Source of the DNA: Brachionus manjavacas
Lineage: Eukaryota > Rotifera > Eurotatoria > Ploima > Brachionidae
Assembly (NCBI GenBank): GCA_019054805.1
Contig: JAHQIY010000013.1
Coordinates: 1,922,001 to 1,986,000, forward strand
Direction of reading: 5' to 3'
Length of the DNA stretch: 64,000 nt
Under the pieces are notes generated by a model. That model was not told where the DNA came from. It searched no databases and saw nothing but the letters and a program-made list of their open reading frames with translations. The first letter of the stretch is position 1. The number at the start of each line of letters is the position of its first letter. Below, in pieces: positions 36,021 to 48,800 of the stretch. The position numbers and the translations under genes are program-made.

Positions 36021-38375
36021 ATTTAATTTAATTGAGTGTTTAACTTTTCTAAAAAAATTAATTACTTTTTAAAACAATTTAAATCAGATCATTTGGTTAC
36101 ATTGAGTGAGGGTTTGTTAACATTTATGAAAAATATGAAACGGTATTTAAACAGCATCAGGATAACGACCAAAAACACAATTCAGAGATTTGTAAAATAT
36201 TTCTTGAAAAAAATTGAATTAAACGGGTATAAAATCTTTTTATCAATTAAGTGTTAGTCTAATAGTAATGGTCTGAATCGAATTAAAGGATTATTTAAGA
36301 AAACATAATATTAAAACTAAATTTATTGAATTTTAAAGGAAATCATAGGGAATGTAAAGCCAATATAAACTAATATCATTTAAAAAAAAGTTGAAAAAAA
36401 AACTAAAAAGGCTATTATTTAATTGGGTATTAATCAATAAAATTTTGTATTAAACAAAAATTCATTTTGACTATTAAAAAGATTAGTTGAGTGCTTAAAA
36501 TATTTAATGAGTGTTGATTAAAAAAACCAAGTAGTTAAATATTTAATTTAATTTAGGTTTAAAAATGTCAAATGAGTGTATAATAAATAATTAAAAAAAG
36601 AGTAATTAAGAATTTATTTGACAATTAATTTTTTTAATATTTTGGGAATATTTGGAATTATTTAGAATTTATCTAATACTCATTAATAATTTTTAATGAA
36701 ATTATTAAAATAATTTAACTATAAATAATTAACAAAAAAAATTTTAACATCAAAATAATTAATATAAATTGCCATTTAATAATAATCCAAGAAATAATAA
36801 TAAATATTTATTAAAACAATCAGATTGAAAAAGAAATAAAAGTTTTTTTACAGAGAGATGGAGATTGATTTTACGATTTTTTACCTCAAAAAATAATTCT
36901 TTCCGTAATTTTACGAAAAATTTTGTGGAAAAATTAATCAAAAGAATTTAAAAATCAAATTTTGAAAGGGAAAACACAAAAAAAATAGACAAAATCAAGC
37001 GACTATTTGGCATTTTTGAAAATTGGCAATTTACTTTAAAAAAACGTTATTTATCGTCATTTTACGAAAATTACCGTAAAATCAGATCCTCAGTCAGATC
37101 TTCGTAGCAAATCAGTGCTGTATAACTTTCAAATTAAATATAAAATTTGTAAATAAATTTACAAAAAATAAACTTTTTTTCCTATTGATAAAAAAAATAA
37201 TTATATTTTATAGCTCATCATCATTTAACGAAATTTTAAAGTTCTTCTTCCCTTCGCAATAATTTGCCGTAACAAAAGCCATTTGGCATTCATATGGTAT
37301 CAATCATAAATTCATGGAACGGCAAAAATTTACTCTGATGACCACGTATAAAAATGAATTTGATGTAAAAAAAATTCAATTCAAGTATTTTATGTTTATT
37401 TAACTTTGACTTCAAACATGTTTAAGTTATGAACTAACTTACATTTTTGTGACATTGATCTATATTAAATCTATCAACGCTTGTCAAATATATTTTGCTT
37501 GCGAACATATAAATTTATATTTTGATAGGTTTTAGAGTTATCGAAAATTAACATGCAATATTAATCTAATTTTTTTTATTAATAAAAAAATTTGATAACC
37601 AATTAATTAAAATAATATTTTTTCTTTATATTTTTAACATCTATTTTACAACAATATCAATTTTTTGGAAAAAAAAATTAATGGCCAAATCATTTTTTTT
37701 TTATATTAATTTTCAAACTTATTATTTAAATATTTTATTATATAAGTATTGTATATTTTCGGCAAATTTAAAGATCAATTTTTGATTAATTGAAAAAATA
37801 AAAATTAAAAAAAATGTTAAAATATTTTTCAAAATAAATTAATATTAAAAGCAGTTCGATGGTTGTCCTGTATTTCACAAAAAATTGTCATAAAAAAGTC
37901 TTCTTTTTTTCAAGGTTTTATAACGAATATTTTTTTATCAAAATAAATATAATTAAAATAAAATAATTAATGACTTGTCAATTTCGATTTAAATTATTAA
38001 ATATTATTCTAATAGTTATTAAAAGTTATAGTGAATATTTCGATTCATCTATTTAATTGTAGATTTACTCATTTTGTAATTTATTAATTTAAACTTTGAT
38101 TTTAATAACGGAATCGTATGATGAATTTTTAAAAGTTTTGTCAATTTTTAATTTGGACCTAAAATTAGTAGTTTATCTTTATTCTACTAATCAAAGAATT
38201 ACATGCTCTTAGAAAACTTACAAGACTCTAAAGTTTAATTTTAGATCATATTGTTTATTTATGATAAAATTAACATCGTACGATTTAAATTTAAGACTAA
38301 ATTTAAAAGAACTATTCATCATAAAAATTATCTTCATTTTAGTAAATGTTTTGGAATTTATAAAAACTGTAAAAA
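36021..38375. other. AT-rich intergenic DNA upstream of NPC1
   Basis: Extremely AT-rich with no supported exon. Frames at 36036-36257 (plus) and 36941-36759 (minus) encode only Lys/Phe/Ile/Asn-rich sequence with no family pattern. The NPC1 promoter must lie toward the right end. Confidence 0.5.
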
Positions 38376-41300
38376 ATGAAACTAGACTTTGTAATATTGG
38401 CTTTTCTCGTTGTTAACTTGAATTTGGAATATGCCGAGTGTAATTGTATCTGGTATGGTCAATGTGGGCCTTCGCAACATGGTGTTGATGGCCGATACAA
38501 CTGCAGGTACACCGGTGAGGCCAAAATTCAAACAAATGGTACATTCATTGAAATTTTCAAAGATCTTTGTCCTCATATGTACAAAGAAAATGAGGACATA
38601 CGTACATGCTGCGATTATGAGCAGTTAATCACATTTTATGATAACTTATCAGTCCCCAGACAATTGTTATCTCGTTGCCCCTCTTGTTTCAAAAACTTCA
38701 AAGCTTTTTTGTGTGATTTTACATGCAGCCCTATTCAAAACGAATTTATGCTCATAACCAAAGAGGACGAATATCACCCAAGTGAAAATGTAACAAAAAT
38801 TGAAGTGGTCGAGCTCACTTATCATATAACTAATTATTCCGTCAATGCTCTTTACAAATCTTGCAAGTAATTTTTTTCCAATTAATTTAAAAAAATTATT
38901 TTGTCAAAAAATATTTTGTCATTGAGTGTTTTTTTTTCAAAGAGATGTGCAATATGCAGCTAGTAATCAAAAAGTAATGGATCTACTTTGCGGCACATCG
39001 GCAGATAGCTGTTCGCCTGAAATATTTGTAAATTATCTTGGCCACAATTCTCAGACTCCATTTATTTTCAACATGAACATCACAGAAAATGAATACGATT
39101 TTAATTCCACTCTTCACATAAAGCCAAAAAATACCACAATGTACGAATGCTCAAAGTCGGTGACAACTGAAAATTTTAACGCTTCAGCATGTGGTTGTTC
39201 AGACTGCGAAGATTCGTGTCCAGTTCCCGTGCCGCCACCCATCGAAAAACCCTGCAAAATATTCTCTCTTACTTGTGGTGATGTGCTGGCAATAACATTG
39301 TTTTTTGTATTTACCACAACTTTTCTCGCTGTGATTTTTGTTTTTAGTTCAGCTGATGGAAAAAAACATTTGTATCAAAAATTTGACAGTGAACATGACC
39401 AAGAAGAGTCGAAACCTTTTTTACAGGCTCAGCCAGCCGAACAAACGTCAAAAATACAAATGTTCGGAGTCCACACGGAAATGTACATTGAAATTTTTTT
39501 CCAAAAGTTAGGATTTTTGTGCGCCTCGAATCCATTTAAAGTCATTTTACTTGGACTAATGTTATGCTTGGTATGTTCAGGTGGATTTATGTATTTTAGT
39601 GTCTTGACAGATCCAGTTGAGCTCTGGTCGCCAGAAACTAGTGACACACGAATCAATAAAGATTATTATGATTCTCATTTTAGACCTTTTTATCGCACCA
39701 CTCAACTTATAATTCGACCAACAAACCAAACACCTTGGATTCACGAAATATTCGATGATTTTGGACCAGTACAGTATAGCAGTGCTTTGAGATTAGATTT
39801 TTTACATCAAGTTCTAGAACTTCAAAATAAAATAAGCTCTCTTGAAGGACATCTGGCAGATGACAAAGGATTGAACAAAACAGTTAAACTGAAAGATATT
39901 TGCTTTGCACCATTGAAGCCAGACAATTCAAATTGTACAATTCAGTCAATTTTAAACTATTGGCAAAATGATCCTGACCTATTGGATAAAACAATTGTTG
40001 ATCCAGATTTTGGCATTACCAATGCAGACTTCATTACCCATTTCGAAACATGCACCAAGTCGCCAACAAGTGTAAATGACACTCTTGGTTTGAGTTGTTT
40101 GGGCACGTATGGTGGAATTGTGTCACCGTTTGTGGCTATGGGTGGATATCCACAATTGAAAAAAACTCAACAATATGGTAACGCTTCGGCTTTGATTCTC
40201 ACTTTTATCATCAACAATCACAAGAATCAAAGTGAAAATTTGGCAGCAATGGCATGGGAAAAAAGTGTAATTGAATTTTTAAAAAACTACACAAATGAAA
40301 ATATGAGTATTTCATTTTCGACTGAAAGGTCTATTCAAGACGAACTAGATAGAGAATCAAAATCTGATATATCTACAATTTTTATTAGTTACATGGCCAT
40401 GTTCTTATACATTACTTTAACATTGGGCAATTATAAACTGGTCAAACGAAACCAAACTGAAAGTTACTTTAGTTGGATTTTAAAAGAGTGCCAGCAATTT
40501 TTGGTTGATATGAAATTTTCGCTTGGCATGGTCGGTGTAATTATTGTGATGCTCTCGGTCGCTTCATCCATTGGTCTTTTTTCTTATTTTCATGTCAAAG
40601 CAACTTTGATTATATTTGAGGTGATTCCATTTTTGGTGCTAGCAGTCGGGGTTGACAACATATTTATTCTGGTGCAAAGCTATCAACGCGATATTCGCCT
40701 TGATCAAGAAACTTTAGAAGAACAGATATCAAGAATAGTTGGCAAAGTTGGTCCGAGTATGCTGCTAACAAGCAGTGCCGAATCGTTGGCTTTTTTCTAG
40801 GCGCCCTAACACCAATGCCAGCAGTAAGAATATTTTCATTATACGCCAGCTTGGCTGTTTTAATTGACTTTATTCTACAAATAACTGTTTTTGTGTCATT
40901 TATGACTTTGGATTGCAAAAGAGAACTATCAAAACGCTATGACTTGATTTGGTGCTTAGCAAATACTTCTTCTTTAAATGAAGAAAGTAAAATTGAAGCC
41001 GACAATAATAGTTTTTTATTTAACTTTTTTAAAAATAAACATGCACCTTTTTTAATGAAAAAGTACACTCGTCCATTGGTAATTATTGTATTTTTTGCAA
41101 TATTCTTCACAAGTGTTTCATTTGTGGGAAAAGTTGAAACAGGCCTTGACCAAAAGTTATCAATGCCCAAAGACTCCTATGTGTTGGACTATTTTGAAGC
41201 TTTGGAAAAATATCTTTCTGTCGGCGTGCCAGTTTACTTTGTGCTAAAAAATGTCGACGACTACTCTTCAGTAAAAACTCAGAATTTAATTTGTTCCACA

Positions 41301-42580
41301 TCTGGTTGCAATATTGACTCAATGCTGAACCAAATTAATCAAGCGTCTTTACAGTCCAATTATTCTTACATTTCAATTGCGGCCAACTCTTGGCTAGATG
41401 ATTATTTCGACTGGTTGTCCTCGGGCGACTGCTGCCGAGTGTTTTCAGATAACACAAGCAAATTTTGTCCATCAAGTATCGAGGACAAGAATTGTGTGCC
41501 TTGCAAGGTTCATTACCAAGATGGAACTACAAGACCGACAAGAGAAGATTTTTACAAATACTTCCAATTTTTCATTAATGATAATCCCGGTCTAAAATGT
41601 GCCAAAGGAGGGCATGCAGCATACGGAGAAGCTATAGAAATAATATCGACAAATAGCAGCTATGAAATTGGCTCAAGTTTTTTCATGGCTTATCATTCGG
41701 TCGGTCTGACTTCAAAAGACTTCATTGAATCATTGAGACATGCAAATAAAATATCAAAAAACATTAGTCAAATGCTTCAAAAAGCCAACTCGAACGCCAG
41801 TATGGAGGTGGTGCCATACAGTTACCCTTATGTATTTTATGAGCAGTACTTGACAATTTGGAAAGACACAGCTGTCCATTTGAGCATATCCATTCTCGCT
41901 ATTTTCATAGTATGTGGTATTCTTCTTGGAATCGACTTTTATACTTCATTCCTAATTTGTTTCACAATTGTGATGATTATTGTAAACATGTTTGGCGCTA
42001 TGTATTTACTTGATGTTGAACTAAATGCTGTTTCACTTGTTAATTTGGTGATGGTAAGTTTTGGTGTAACAAAAAAAAAACAAAAAAACTTTATTTAAAA
42101 ATCAACAAAAGACTGTGGGAATATCGGTAGAATTCTGTGCTCATATGACCAGAAAGTTTTCAGTTAGCAGCAGTCGATCAAAAATAAATCGAGCCAAATA
42201 TGCAGTAGCTCATATGGGAAGTTCTGTAGGATATGTTTAAAAATTTTAATATCAAAAATAATTTCTTTTTCTTTATTGTAAAGGTTTTTAGTGGAATTAC
42301 GCTAACTAAAATACTGGGAGTCGTTATATTGGCATTTTCACATTCACAGCTATTTCAAGTGTTCTATTTTAGAATGTATATAAGTGTTGTTATAATTGGT
42401 GCATCACATGGGTTGATATTTTTACCAGTCTTGTTAAGTTACATAGGTAATTTATTTTGAAAATTTTAACAAAAAAAATCAATATATTATTTTCATTTAT
42501 AATAAGGCTCCCAATCTACTAAAATTCAACAGTTGAAGCACCTTAAAGGAGATTATGAAACGTTTAGTAGTCATAATTAA
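38376..42580 (+). CDS. NPC1: NPC1 intracellular cholesterol transporter, 5 exons, one frame break
   Basis: NPC1 is a late-endosomal/lysosomal multipass protein that takes cholesterol from NPC2 and passes it to the limiting membrane. Exons: 38376-38866, 38943-42053, 42112-42225, 42284-42446, 42507-42580; about 1317 aa once the break is allowed for (human 1278). A signal peptide ([17 protein letters not shown]) precedes the Cys-rich sterol-binding domain ([24 protein letters not shown]). A proline-rich linker, a transmembrane helix and the luminal loops follow. The sterol-sensing domain covers about residues 640-800 ([20 protein letters not shown]). The last part has [30 protein letters not shown] and [13 protein letters not shown]. 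At 40791-40800 the frame meets TTTTTTC then TAG; the conserved FFLGAL continues in the -1 frame, so one T is missing. The C-terminus ends FSSHN and lacks the dileucine lysosomal signal (LLNF) of vertebrates. AATAAA at 42704-42709. Confidence 0.93.
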
Positions 42581-42847
42581 TTTTAGTTTAAATTACCAAA
42601 ATTAATTTTGAAAATTGATCTCTATTATCAAAATGCAATGTATTTAATTTTTTGAACTAATCCTTATTTTTTTTATTCGAGACTGATTAACTTTATATAT
42701 TTTAATAAAATTTTTTAAAAAGATTGTTTTTTATTTTTTAATTTATTTCACTAGAGAAAAATTATATTAAATTAATAGAAATTTTAGATTAATTTCAATT
42801 CATTAATTTAATGCTCAAATAGAAAAATCTTTTTGTCTTTACTTCAA

Positions 42848-42950
42848 CAGAGGAACAAAAAATATGGACTAGGTCGCAAATTAAAATCCTAGTCCGCACT
42901 TAAAAAAAGTCTTTGACTTGGACTTGACTTATGACTTTTAGACACCTCTG
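42848..42950. mobile_element. Short hAT-like end or MITE relic
   Basis: The interval begins CAGAGGAACA and ends, on the other strand, CAGAGGTGTCTAAAAGTCAT followed by AAGTC repeats. The right end closely resembles the hAT TIRs at 10664-11057 and 56320-56363. The flanks show no matching 8-bp duplication, so this may be a single surviving end rather than a whole element. Confidence 0.5.
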
Positions 42951-43212
42951 GATTAAGGTATATAAAATAAAGTCGGTTTAGAATGATTCATTAGATTTTA
43001 CGGAAATAAAGCATACTGACCAAGTTATTATATAGTCTCATATTAGATGTAAGACATGGATATTTAAATAAAAAAGTGGGTTTTCTAAAATCAGAAATAA
43101 TTATTGCAGTAATAAAAAATTAAGAGGGAGAGAGAGAGAAATAAAAAATAGATTTTTTTGCAAACTTTATTTTCGGCTATTCAAAGCTTAGCAAAAAATT
43201 ATTTTGTTTTAT

Positions 43213-44143
43213 TTAATCAGTTGCTTCTGAACGTAGACGGGCATTAGCATTAGTTATTTTTATGTTTAATTGTTGAGCTCTTTCTACGATAGCTTTTCTT
43301 GTTTTGGCAGAAGTAGCATGAGCAATTTCACCCGAAAAGGTTCGGTTTTGCATCATCAAAACTTCTAATTCCTTAAATAAAAATTAATAAAAATAAAGAG
43401 ATTTAATTTCAATTGTTTAAAATCAAAAAATAATGATGGGATGTAATTTACAAAAAAAAATTTCTTAGCTTAAATAGTAGGACTATCTCTTAATTGTAGA
43501 TGTAACGATATGTTTTACCAAAATTACTTCAATTTATAAAGCAATTTAACGATGCATTATTCGTTCATACTTTTGCATTGATTAAACGATCACTAGCAGA
43601 ATTTCAAAGTCTGAAAGTGTAGATACCACAATGCGTTTTTAAAAAATTTTTTAAAATTTCTATTTGACCCTAGTTGCAACTTTTAAACTCAATAATAGGA
43701 GCATAAAAATAAATAAAGAGTCGGAAATTGTTTATCCTCAATTAGGTTACACGTTGAAAATTCTAATTTTCAAAATGTCTTTGAGGTGAGGAAATCAAAC
43801 AATTAATTCTAATCACTTTTAAAGCAACTTACTTTTACATTGTGAACGACAAATTTCTTAAAGCCATCTGGGCATACATGTCTTGTCTTTGTGGCCGATC
43901 CGTAACCAATCTTTGGCATCAAATACATGCCCTTGAAGCGTCTTCTCACTCTGTTATCAATACCCTTCGGTTTTCTCCAGTTCGACTTTTCAAATTACTA
44001 CAGTTAATCTCTATTTAACGTTTCATTTTTAGTAAAAAACCAATACTCACTTTTACTTTGACATATCGATCAGATTGATGACGAGTAAACCTTTTGGTCC
44101 TTTTTTTAACGATATTGTGCTTAACTAAAGGTCTCACAGCCAT
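43213..44143 (-). CDS. RPL32: 60S ribosomal protein L32 (eL32), 3 exons
   Basis: Structural protein of the cytosolic large ribosomal subunit. Coding exons on the minus strand are 44143-44051 (31 codons), 43985-43833 (51) and 43371-43213 (52 plus TAA), giving 134 aa against 135 in human. It starts [19 protein letters not shown] and continues [11 protein letters not shown], then [38 protein letters not shown] and [15 protein letters not shown], and ends [10 protein letters not shown], all family signatures. Both introns lie between codons with GTGAGT/GTAAGT donors. The 461-bp second intron is the sort of place where ribosomal genes carry snoRNAs, but I found no convincing box C/D or H/ACA pair. 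A minus-strand AATAAA at 43171-43166 lies about 40 nt after the stop. It is convergent with NPC1. Confidence 0.97.
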
Positions 44144-45320
44144 TTCTAGATAAAATATACTTTAGTGTTACTGTGATTAAAAAAGATACACATTTGGCTA
44201 GAAATATCCTAAATTTTAACTAATCTTTCTAATGCTTAACAATTGAAAAGCTTTGAATCAGTGCATGTTAAAGTATTTTAGAAGTGTATTACCATGCCTT
44301 GAAATAATTTTGAAAATAAAAAATCAAAATTTTTGCTTTGCATGAAGAAAAATTTTAGCTAAATTATAAAAAGATACATGCTTGCAAATTTTTTGTAATA
44401 CATATGTTTTGCTTATGAAAAAAAATGCAAATAAATGTTGATATAGCTCTAAAATAGACTTATAAATTTTTTTTTTCGAAATCAATAAAATAAATGTAAT
44501 TTATTATCAGCCTAATTTAGAATAAAAAGGAATATTTTAAAAATTTTATCTTTGTGTTGGAATTAAAAATTCATAGATTGGAAAAATGTGTTTTTTGTCA
44601 GTTTATAATCAAAAAATTGAAACCCTAAAAAAATATTTTATCTATTTGTATAATATAAAAATATTTTTTTTGGTATTGTGGGGTGATCCTTGAACAAAAT
44701 ACAAAAAACTAAAAATAAAATCTAAAATTTCATCTTTTGTCCAAAATTCCAGTCAAACAACAATTTTTTTTTACCTAAAGCCTTCGGATAATGGCGAAGA
44801 AAGTTGTGTTCTTTCAAAACATACGGCCATAAATGGAGGTAAATGGAATATTTCGTAAGGTTAACTTCTCAAAAGACAGGCTACTTTACTAAAGCTCAAG
44901 TGTCTTTAGACCTTAAGATTTTGGCTCCATTTACGTAGATTATTAATTTAAAGTCAAAAATCGAAACATGAGATATTGTGGACGTTTTGCATTGCCGGAA
45001 CCTTTTTTAATCTTGATTAATTCTGAATTACTAATTTAAATAAAATTTAATTTTTAAAATTTTGAATAATTCTTACGAATGCATATTTTTATTTGGAAAA
45101 AAATATATTTATTTACTCTAAACAAAAAAAAAAATCAAAAGAATGTTTTGACAGTTTTGCTTTCAGTTTTTCAAATTTAAAAAGTTAAATTTTAAATTTT
45201 AAATAAGTCAATTTTTCAGCGGTTTACATTTTTTTAAAATCTAAAATAAAATATCATATGTTTCTGACAAGTAAACCTTTTAACTAAATTTGTATTTCAA
45301 GAACAACGTGATAAATAAAA
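44144..45320. other. Divergent spacer between RPL32 and the ASH-domain gene
   Basis: It holds the RPL32 promoter and 5' untranslated part at the left and the promoter of the 45321 gene at the right. No exon or repeat is supported. It is AT-rich with a modestly less AT-rich patch at 44790-44940 that has no open frame. Confidence 0.5.
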
Positions 45321-45860
45321 ATGGCCAAGAGCGTATCTTACGATTTTTATTTTAATTCTTCGCCAACGAAAAAAGATGTCAACAATGCTGAAAATGAAGA
45401 GAACATTCTTGTTTTGGCTCCATTTACCAAACAACCGAAAATCAATTTTGGAAAAATCAAAATAAATGATTTGTCTAACCGATCATTAGTTTTAATCAAC
45501 TCACAAGCAAACGATTTAGATCTTGTTATTTCAAGTCAAGAACTAAAAGTCAACAATATTGAATTAAAAATTGAAAAGGGAAAGAGTTCTAAAATAAAGC
45601 TAACTTGGCAACCAGATAAACCTGGAGACTTTAATTTTTTATTAAAGATTGAAGCTAGAAATTTTCCAAAATTAAAATCTGCTGTCTCTGCATTTGGAGT
45701 TTGTTATGAACCCATAACCAAAAAAAGTATTCGAAAACCATTGAGATCCATTCAATCGTCAGACAAGGATCAAAATTCATCATTTAATTATACCAAAAAG
45801 TTGGCAAAACCGACCATTTTAGCTGATGCATCAACAAATTCAAAGGAAAATTTAGTTTGA
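45321..45860 (+). CDS. Short stand-alone ASH-domain protein, ASPM N-terminus-like
   Basis: Single-exon frame of 179 aa with in-frame ATG at 45321 and TAA, and AATAAA at 45943-45948. Residues about 28-125 read as an immunoglobulin-like ASH (ASPM-SPD2-Hydin) fold: LAPFTKQPKINFGKIKINDL, a strand with LVLINSQANDLDLVI, the typical KLTWQPDKPGDFNF, then a last strand ending SAFGVC and a basic KKSIRKPLRS. The order and the W.P..PG signature are most like the N-terminal domain of ASPM, a centrosome and spindle-pole protein. The IQ and calponin-homology regions that make ASPM thousands of residues long are absent, and the 4 kb downstream shows no such exons. It could be a distinct small centrosomal or ciliary ASH protein or a truncated duplicate. 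The ASH call is an inference from pattern, not from an alignment. Confidence 0.7.
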   Translation: MAKSVSYDFYFNSSPTKKDVNNAENEENILVLAPFTKQPKINFGKIKINDLSNRSLVLINSQANDLDLVISSQELKVNNIELKIEKGKSSKIKLTWQPDKPGDFNFLLKIEARNFPKLKSAVSAFGVCYEPITKKSIRKPLRSIQSSDKDQNSSFNYTKKLAKPTILADASTNSKENLV

Positions 45861-48800
45861 TTCTTTTTAATTTTTCAAATACTTTTAATTGTAATATAAT
45901 ATAAAATTTTTATATTTTTTAATGTAACATATACCAATTTTTAATAAAAATGTATTATTTAGAACCGAGTAATTTAATTTTTTTAATTCTTTGATCTTAA
46001 TTTTTTTTTTTTAATATTTTTAAGCTGCTTTTTTTATTTGTATTAAACTTCTCGTGAGAAGTTAAAAATTTATAAAGAAATTTTCTAAACTAATTTTCAT
46101 GGTACTCTCAACCAATACTTTCAAGTAGCTTTTAAATTTTTTTTCCAAAAATATCCTATAATTTTAAATTGCTTTACAAGTGCAATTTTTATACTTATTA
46201 AGGTTTCTGTAATAGCATACTATCAATTAAATAAATTATGAGAATTTTTTGAATAAAAATTCTCTTTCTGCTCCAAGTCATAATCGGAATAATAGAACTT
46301 TTTTTTCTAATATTTCCATTTGCTATTGATCTATTTTAAATTTAAACTTTTATCTATAGTACCCTCAAATTATAAACCGTAGCCTCAAAAATTCTAATTT
46401 TGTAATTTAAACTCAGATAGCATAAATTTATATACAAGAATTGCATAGAAATTTGCAATAGAAGAACCTGACTGAGGTTATCAGATTCGAAATTAATATG
46501 TATCTATAACTACAGTTTATGATTTGGTGCACTCGACAACAAAAAATAATTTGAGGGAAGAAATTTTTTCAAAATCAAAATGTAAGTAACGAACAATAGA
46601 AAATCAATTTTGCTAGGTATTTGAAAAAAATAAGTCACCAAAAGAATAAATTTGGAAAAAAAAATCTAACTTAAAAACTAAAAAAAAAAACAAATTGCCA
46701 AAAAGGATTATAAAAATTCGAATTGTTGACTATGAAAATAAACTTAATTCCTTATATGTGCATATTTTTAGCAATTGTGTTTTGATTTTTGAGATTATTT
46801 CAATTTTTTTAAAAATACACATGTCTAGGGTTATCTTATTTTTAAAAATAAAATGAAATTTGAAATTAGGTGAAAATGTTTTTTATTCTGTTAAATTAAA
46901 TGAGATGATTTTTAAGCTATGTTTTGAAAGAAGCAAAAAATGCCAAAAGTCAACCGAGGATTTTCAAAGACTTATTAACTTGAAAAAAAGATTATTTAAA
47001 TAATTTTTAAATAAGAAATGGAGAAAAATCATAACTCGGTGCAACTGTTTGTATGTCTCTTGGCACTTTAGATCAATTACTCTTAAAATCAATTAGAACC
47101 TTCAGATAAATGCTTATTGAAATTATTTTTCAAAATTGAAGAAATCTCAAAATATTTTTAGCTGCTAATTGTTAACTAAACTGTTGGATGAAATTTTTTT
47201 AAATTCTATAATTTTCGATAATTCACTTAAATTTAAAATTTTACATTCTAACTAAAACTAAAAAGGTGATAAAAAATAAGTGCGCTGCTTAAATTAAGAG
47301 ATTTTTTGCAATATTTTTAAATTACTCAAATTAAAATTTTGAAAGCCAAACTTGAAATAATATTTTTTGTGACACTTTTTCTCTCGATATAAGTTTGATA
47401 ATTTATGGGTTGATTTTTATTATTTCAAGATTTTTAATTTTAATTTCAAGAGAGAGAGCAAGCAAAATAGAAAAATTGGAATCAGCTACGTAACTCGACA
47501 AAAAAAACTTTTGTCCAATTATTGAAACACAAAAACTTGCAATTATATTAGAGAGCTATAATGAATTAGAAATCTTTCGCAATAAAGAAGCTCTTAGCTT
47601 TCAAAATTGATATTATTATTTTTTTTTAAATTACCTAAAATTTAAAAAGGTTCCAAAAGATTATTCCGATCAAAAACTTCACCTTGATTAAATTGCTTTT
47701 AAGTAATCCATCGTTCGCGAGTTAAGAATTGTGTTAAAATTTCGAAATAGCACATTTAGTTTAGACTATTTTTTTTTAATTTAGCATGAGAATTTTTTTA
47801 ATTTTTTTTGTTTCAAATTTAGCTAAAAATCGAAATTTAATGAATCCATTTAACAAAAAATATTATTGAAATCATATAAAAAACATTTTTAGCTATTTCT
47901 ATTAGCACTTAATTTTTTTATTTAGCTTGTTAAAATAATAATTGAAATAAGAATTTTTGTTCTTATTCTCTTTTTGTTCAATTTTGAATAAGAATTTTCG
48001 GTCTACGTAGAGATTATTCGACTGGGATCATTTGAGAGCCAGGCGGAAGTTCTCACATTCGATACCAACCTGGTGACAGAAAAAAGTAAATTTTCAACTA
48101 CATCTAAATTTAATCTCAAAAATTTCATGTGTTGTTTTTTTTCGTTTGTTTTATCAACAAAAAAACAAATTTAAAAGGCTTATTCAACGAGGAGATCATT
48201 ACAAAAAAATTTCTTGACAATTGCAGTGAAGGTTTTTACTTGAATTTCAAATTTTTTTTAAAGAGATTTTTTTAAATCACTGCCGCATTGATTGTGAAAT
48301 TTATTTATTTATTTGTTTTCTGTACCGAGCAAAAGCTCCTTCTGATTAAAAAAAAATAATCAAAATAAAATAAAGTTAAATAAGATAGAATAAAAATTTC
48401 AAAAATAAAATGTAATAAAATGGTTTAAAATAGAGGAAAATTAATGAAATTGAACTAGAGAGTTAAAGGATGCATATTTTTAAAAATTGATTGTTCAGGG
48501 AAAAAAGAAGAAATTGTAAGGTAGCAATTACACAATGTTGTAATTTTTGATTAAATTGTTTGTTCAGTGTATTTACCAATATTTGATAGAAATAAATGAT
48601 CTTTTTGATCAACCTTTGATGTTATTACAAGTAGATGATAGCGAACGGCATGTGTGTGTGCGTGTGAGTGTGTGGAGTTTATTGCAATGGAAGCATTACA
48701 AATTTTGTAGTATTTCACAGATTTGTTTCAAGGAAATGTTCGGCATTGTTCTAGTGATGATGGTTGTTCACGATTTTTAATCGCAATCAATCATGAATCC

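Noticed and set aside
36036..36257. 73-aa Lys/Phe-rich plus-strand frame
   Set aside because: Chance open frame in very AT-rich DNA with no motif or splice context.
38382..38576. Antisense frames overlapping NPC1 exons
   Set aside because: They mirror a strongly conserved coding sequence on the plus strand and have no independent support.
43372..43832. snoRNA in the second RPL32 intron
   Set aside because: Ribosomal protein introns often host snoRNAs, but no matched C/D boxes or H/ACA pair with flanking stem could be seen.
48547..48780. 77-aa plus-strand frame upstream of the forkhead gene
   Set aside because: Starts on TTG, crosses a GT microsatellite and resembles no family.
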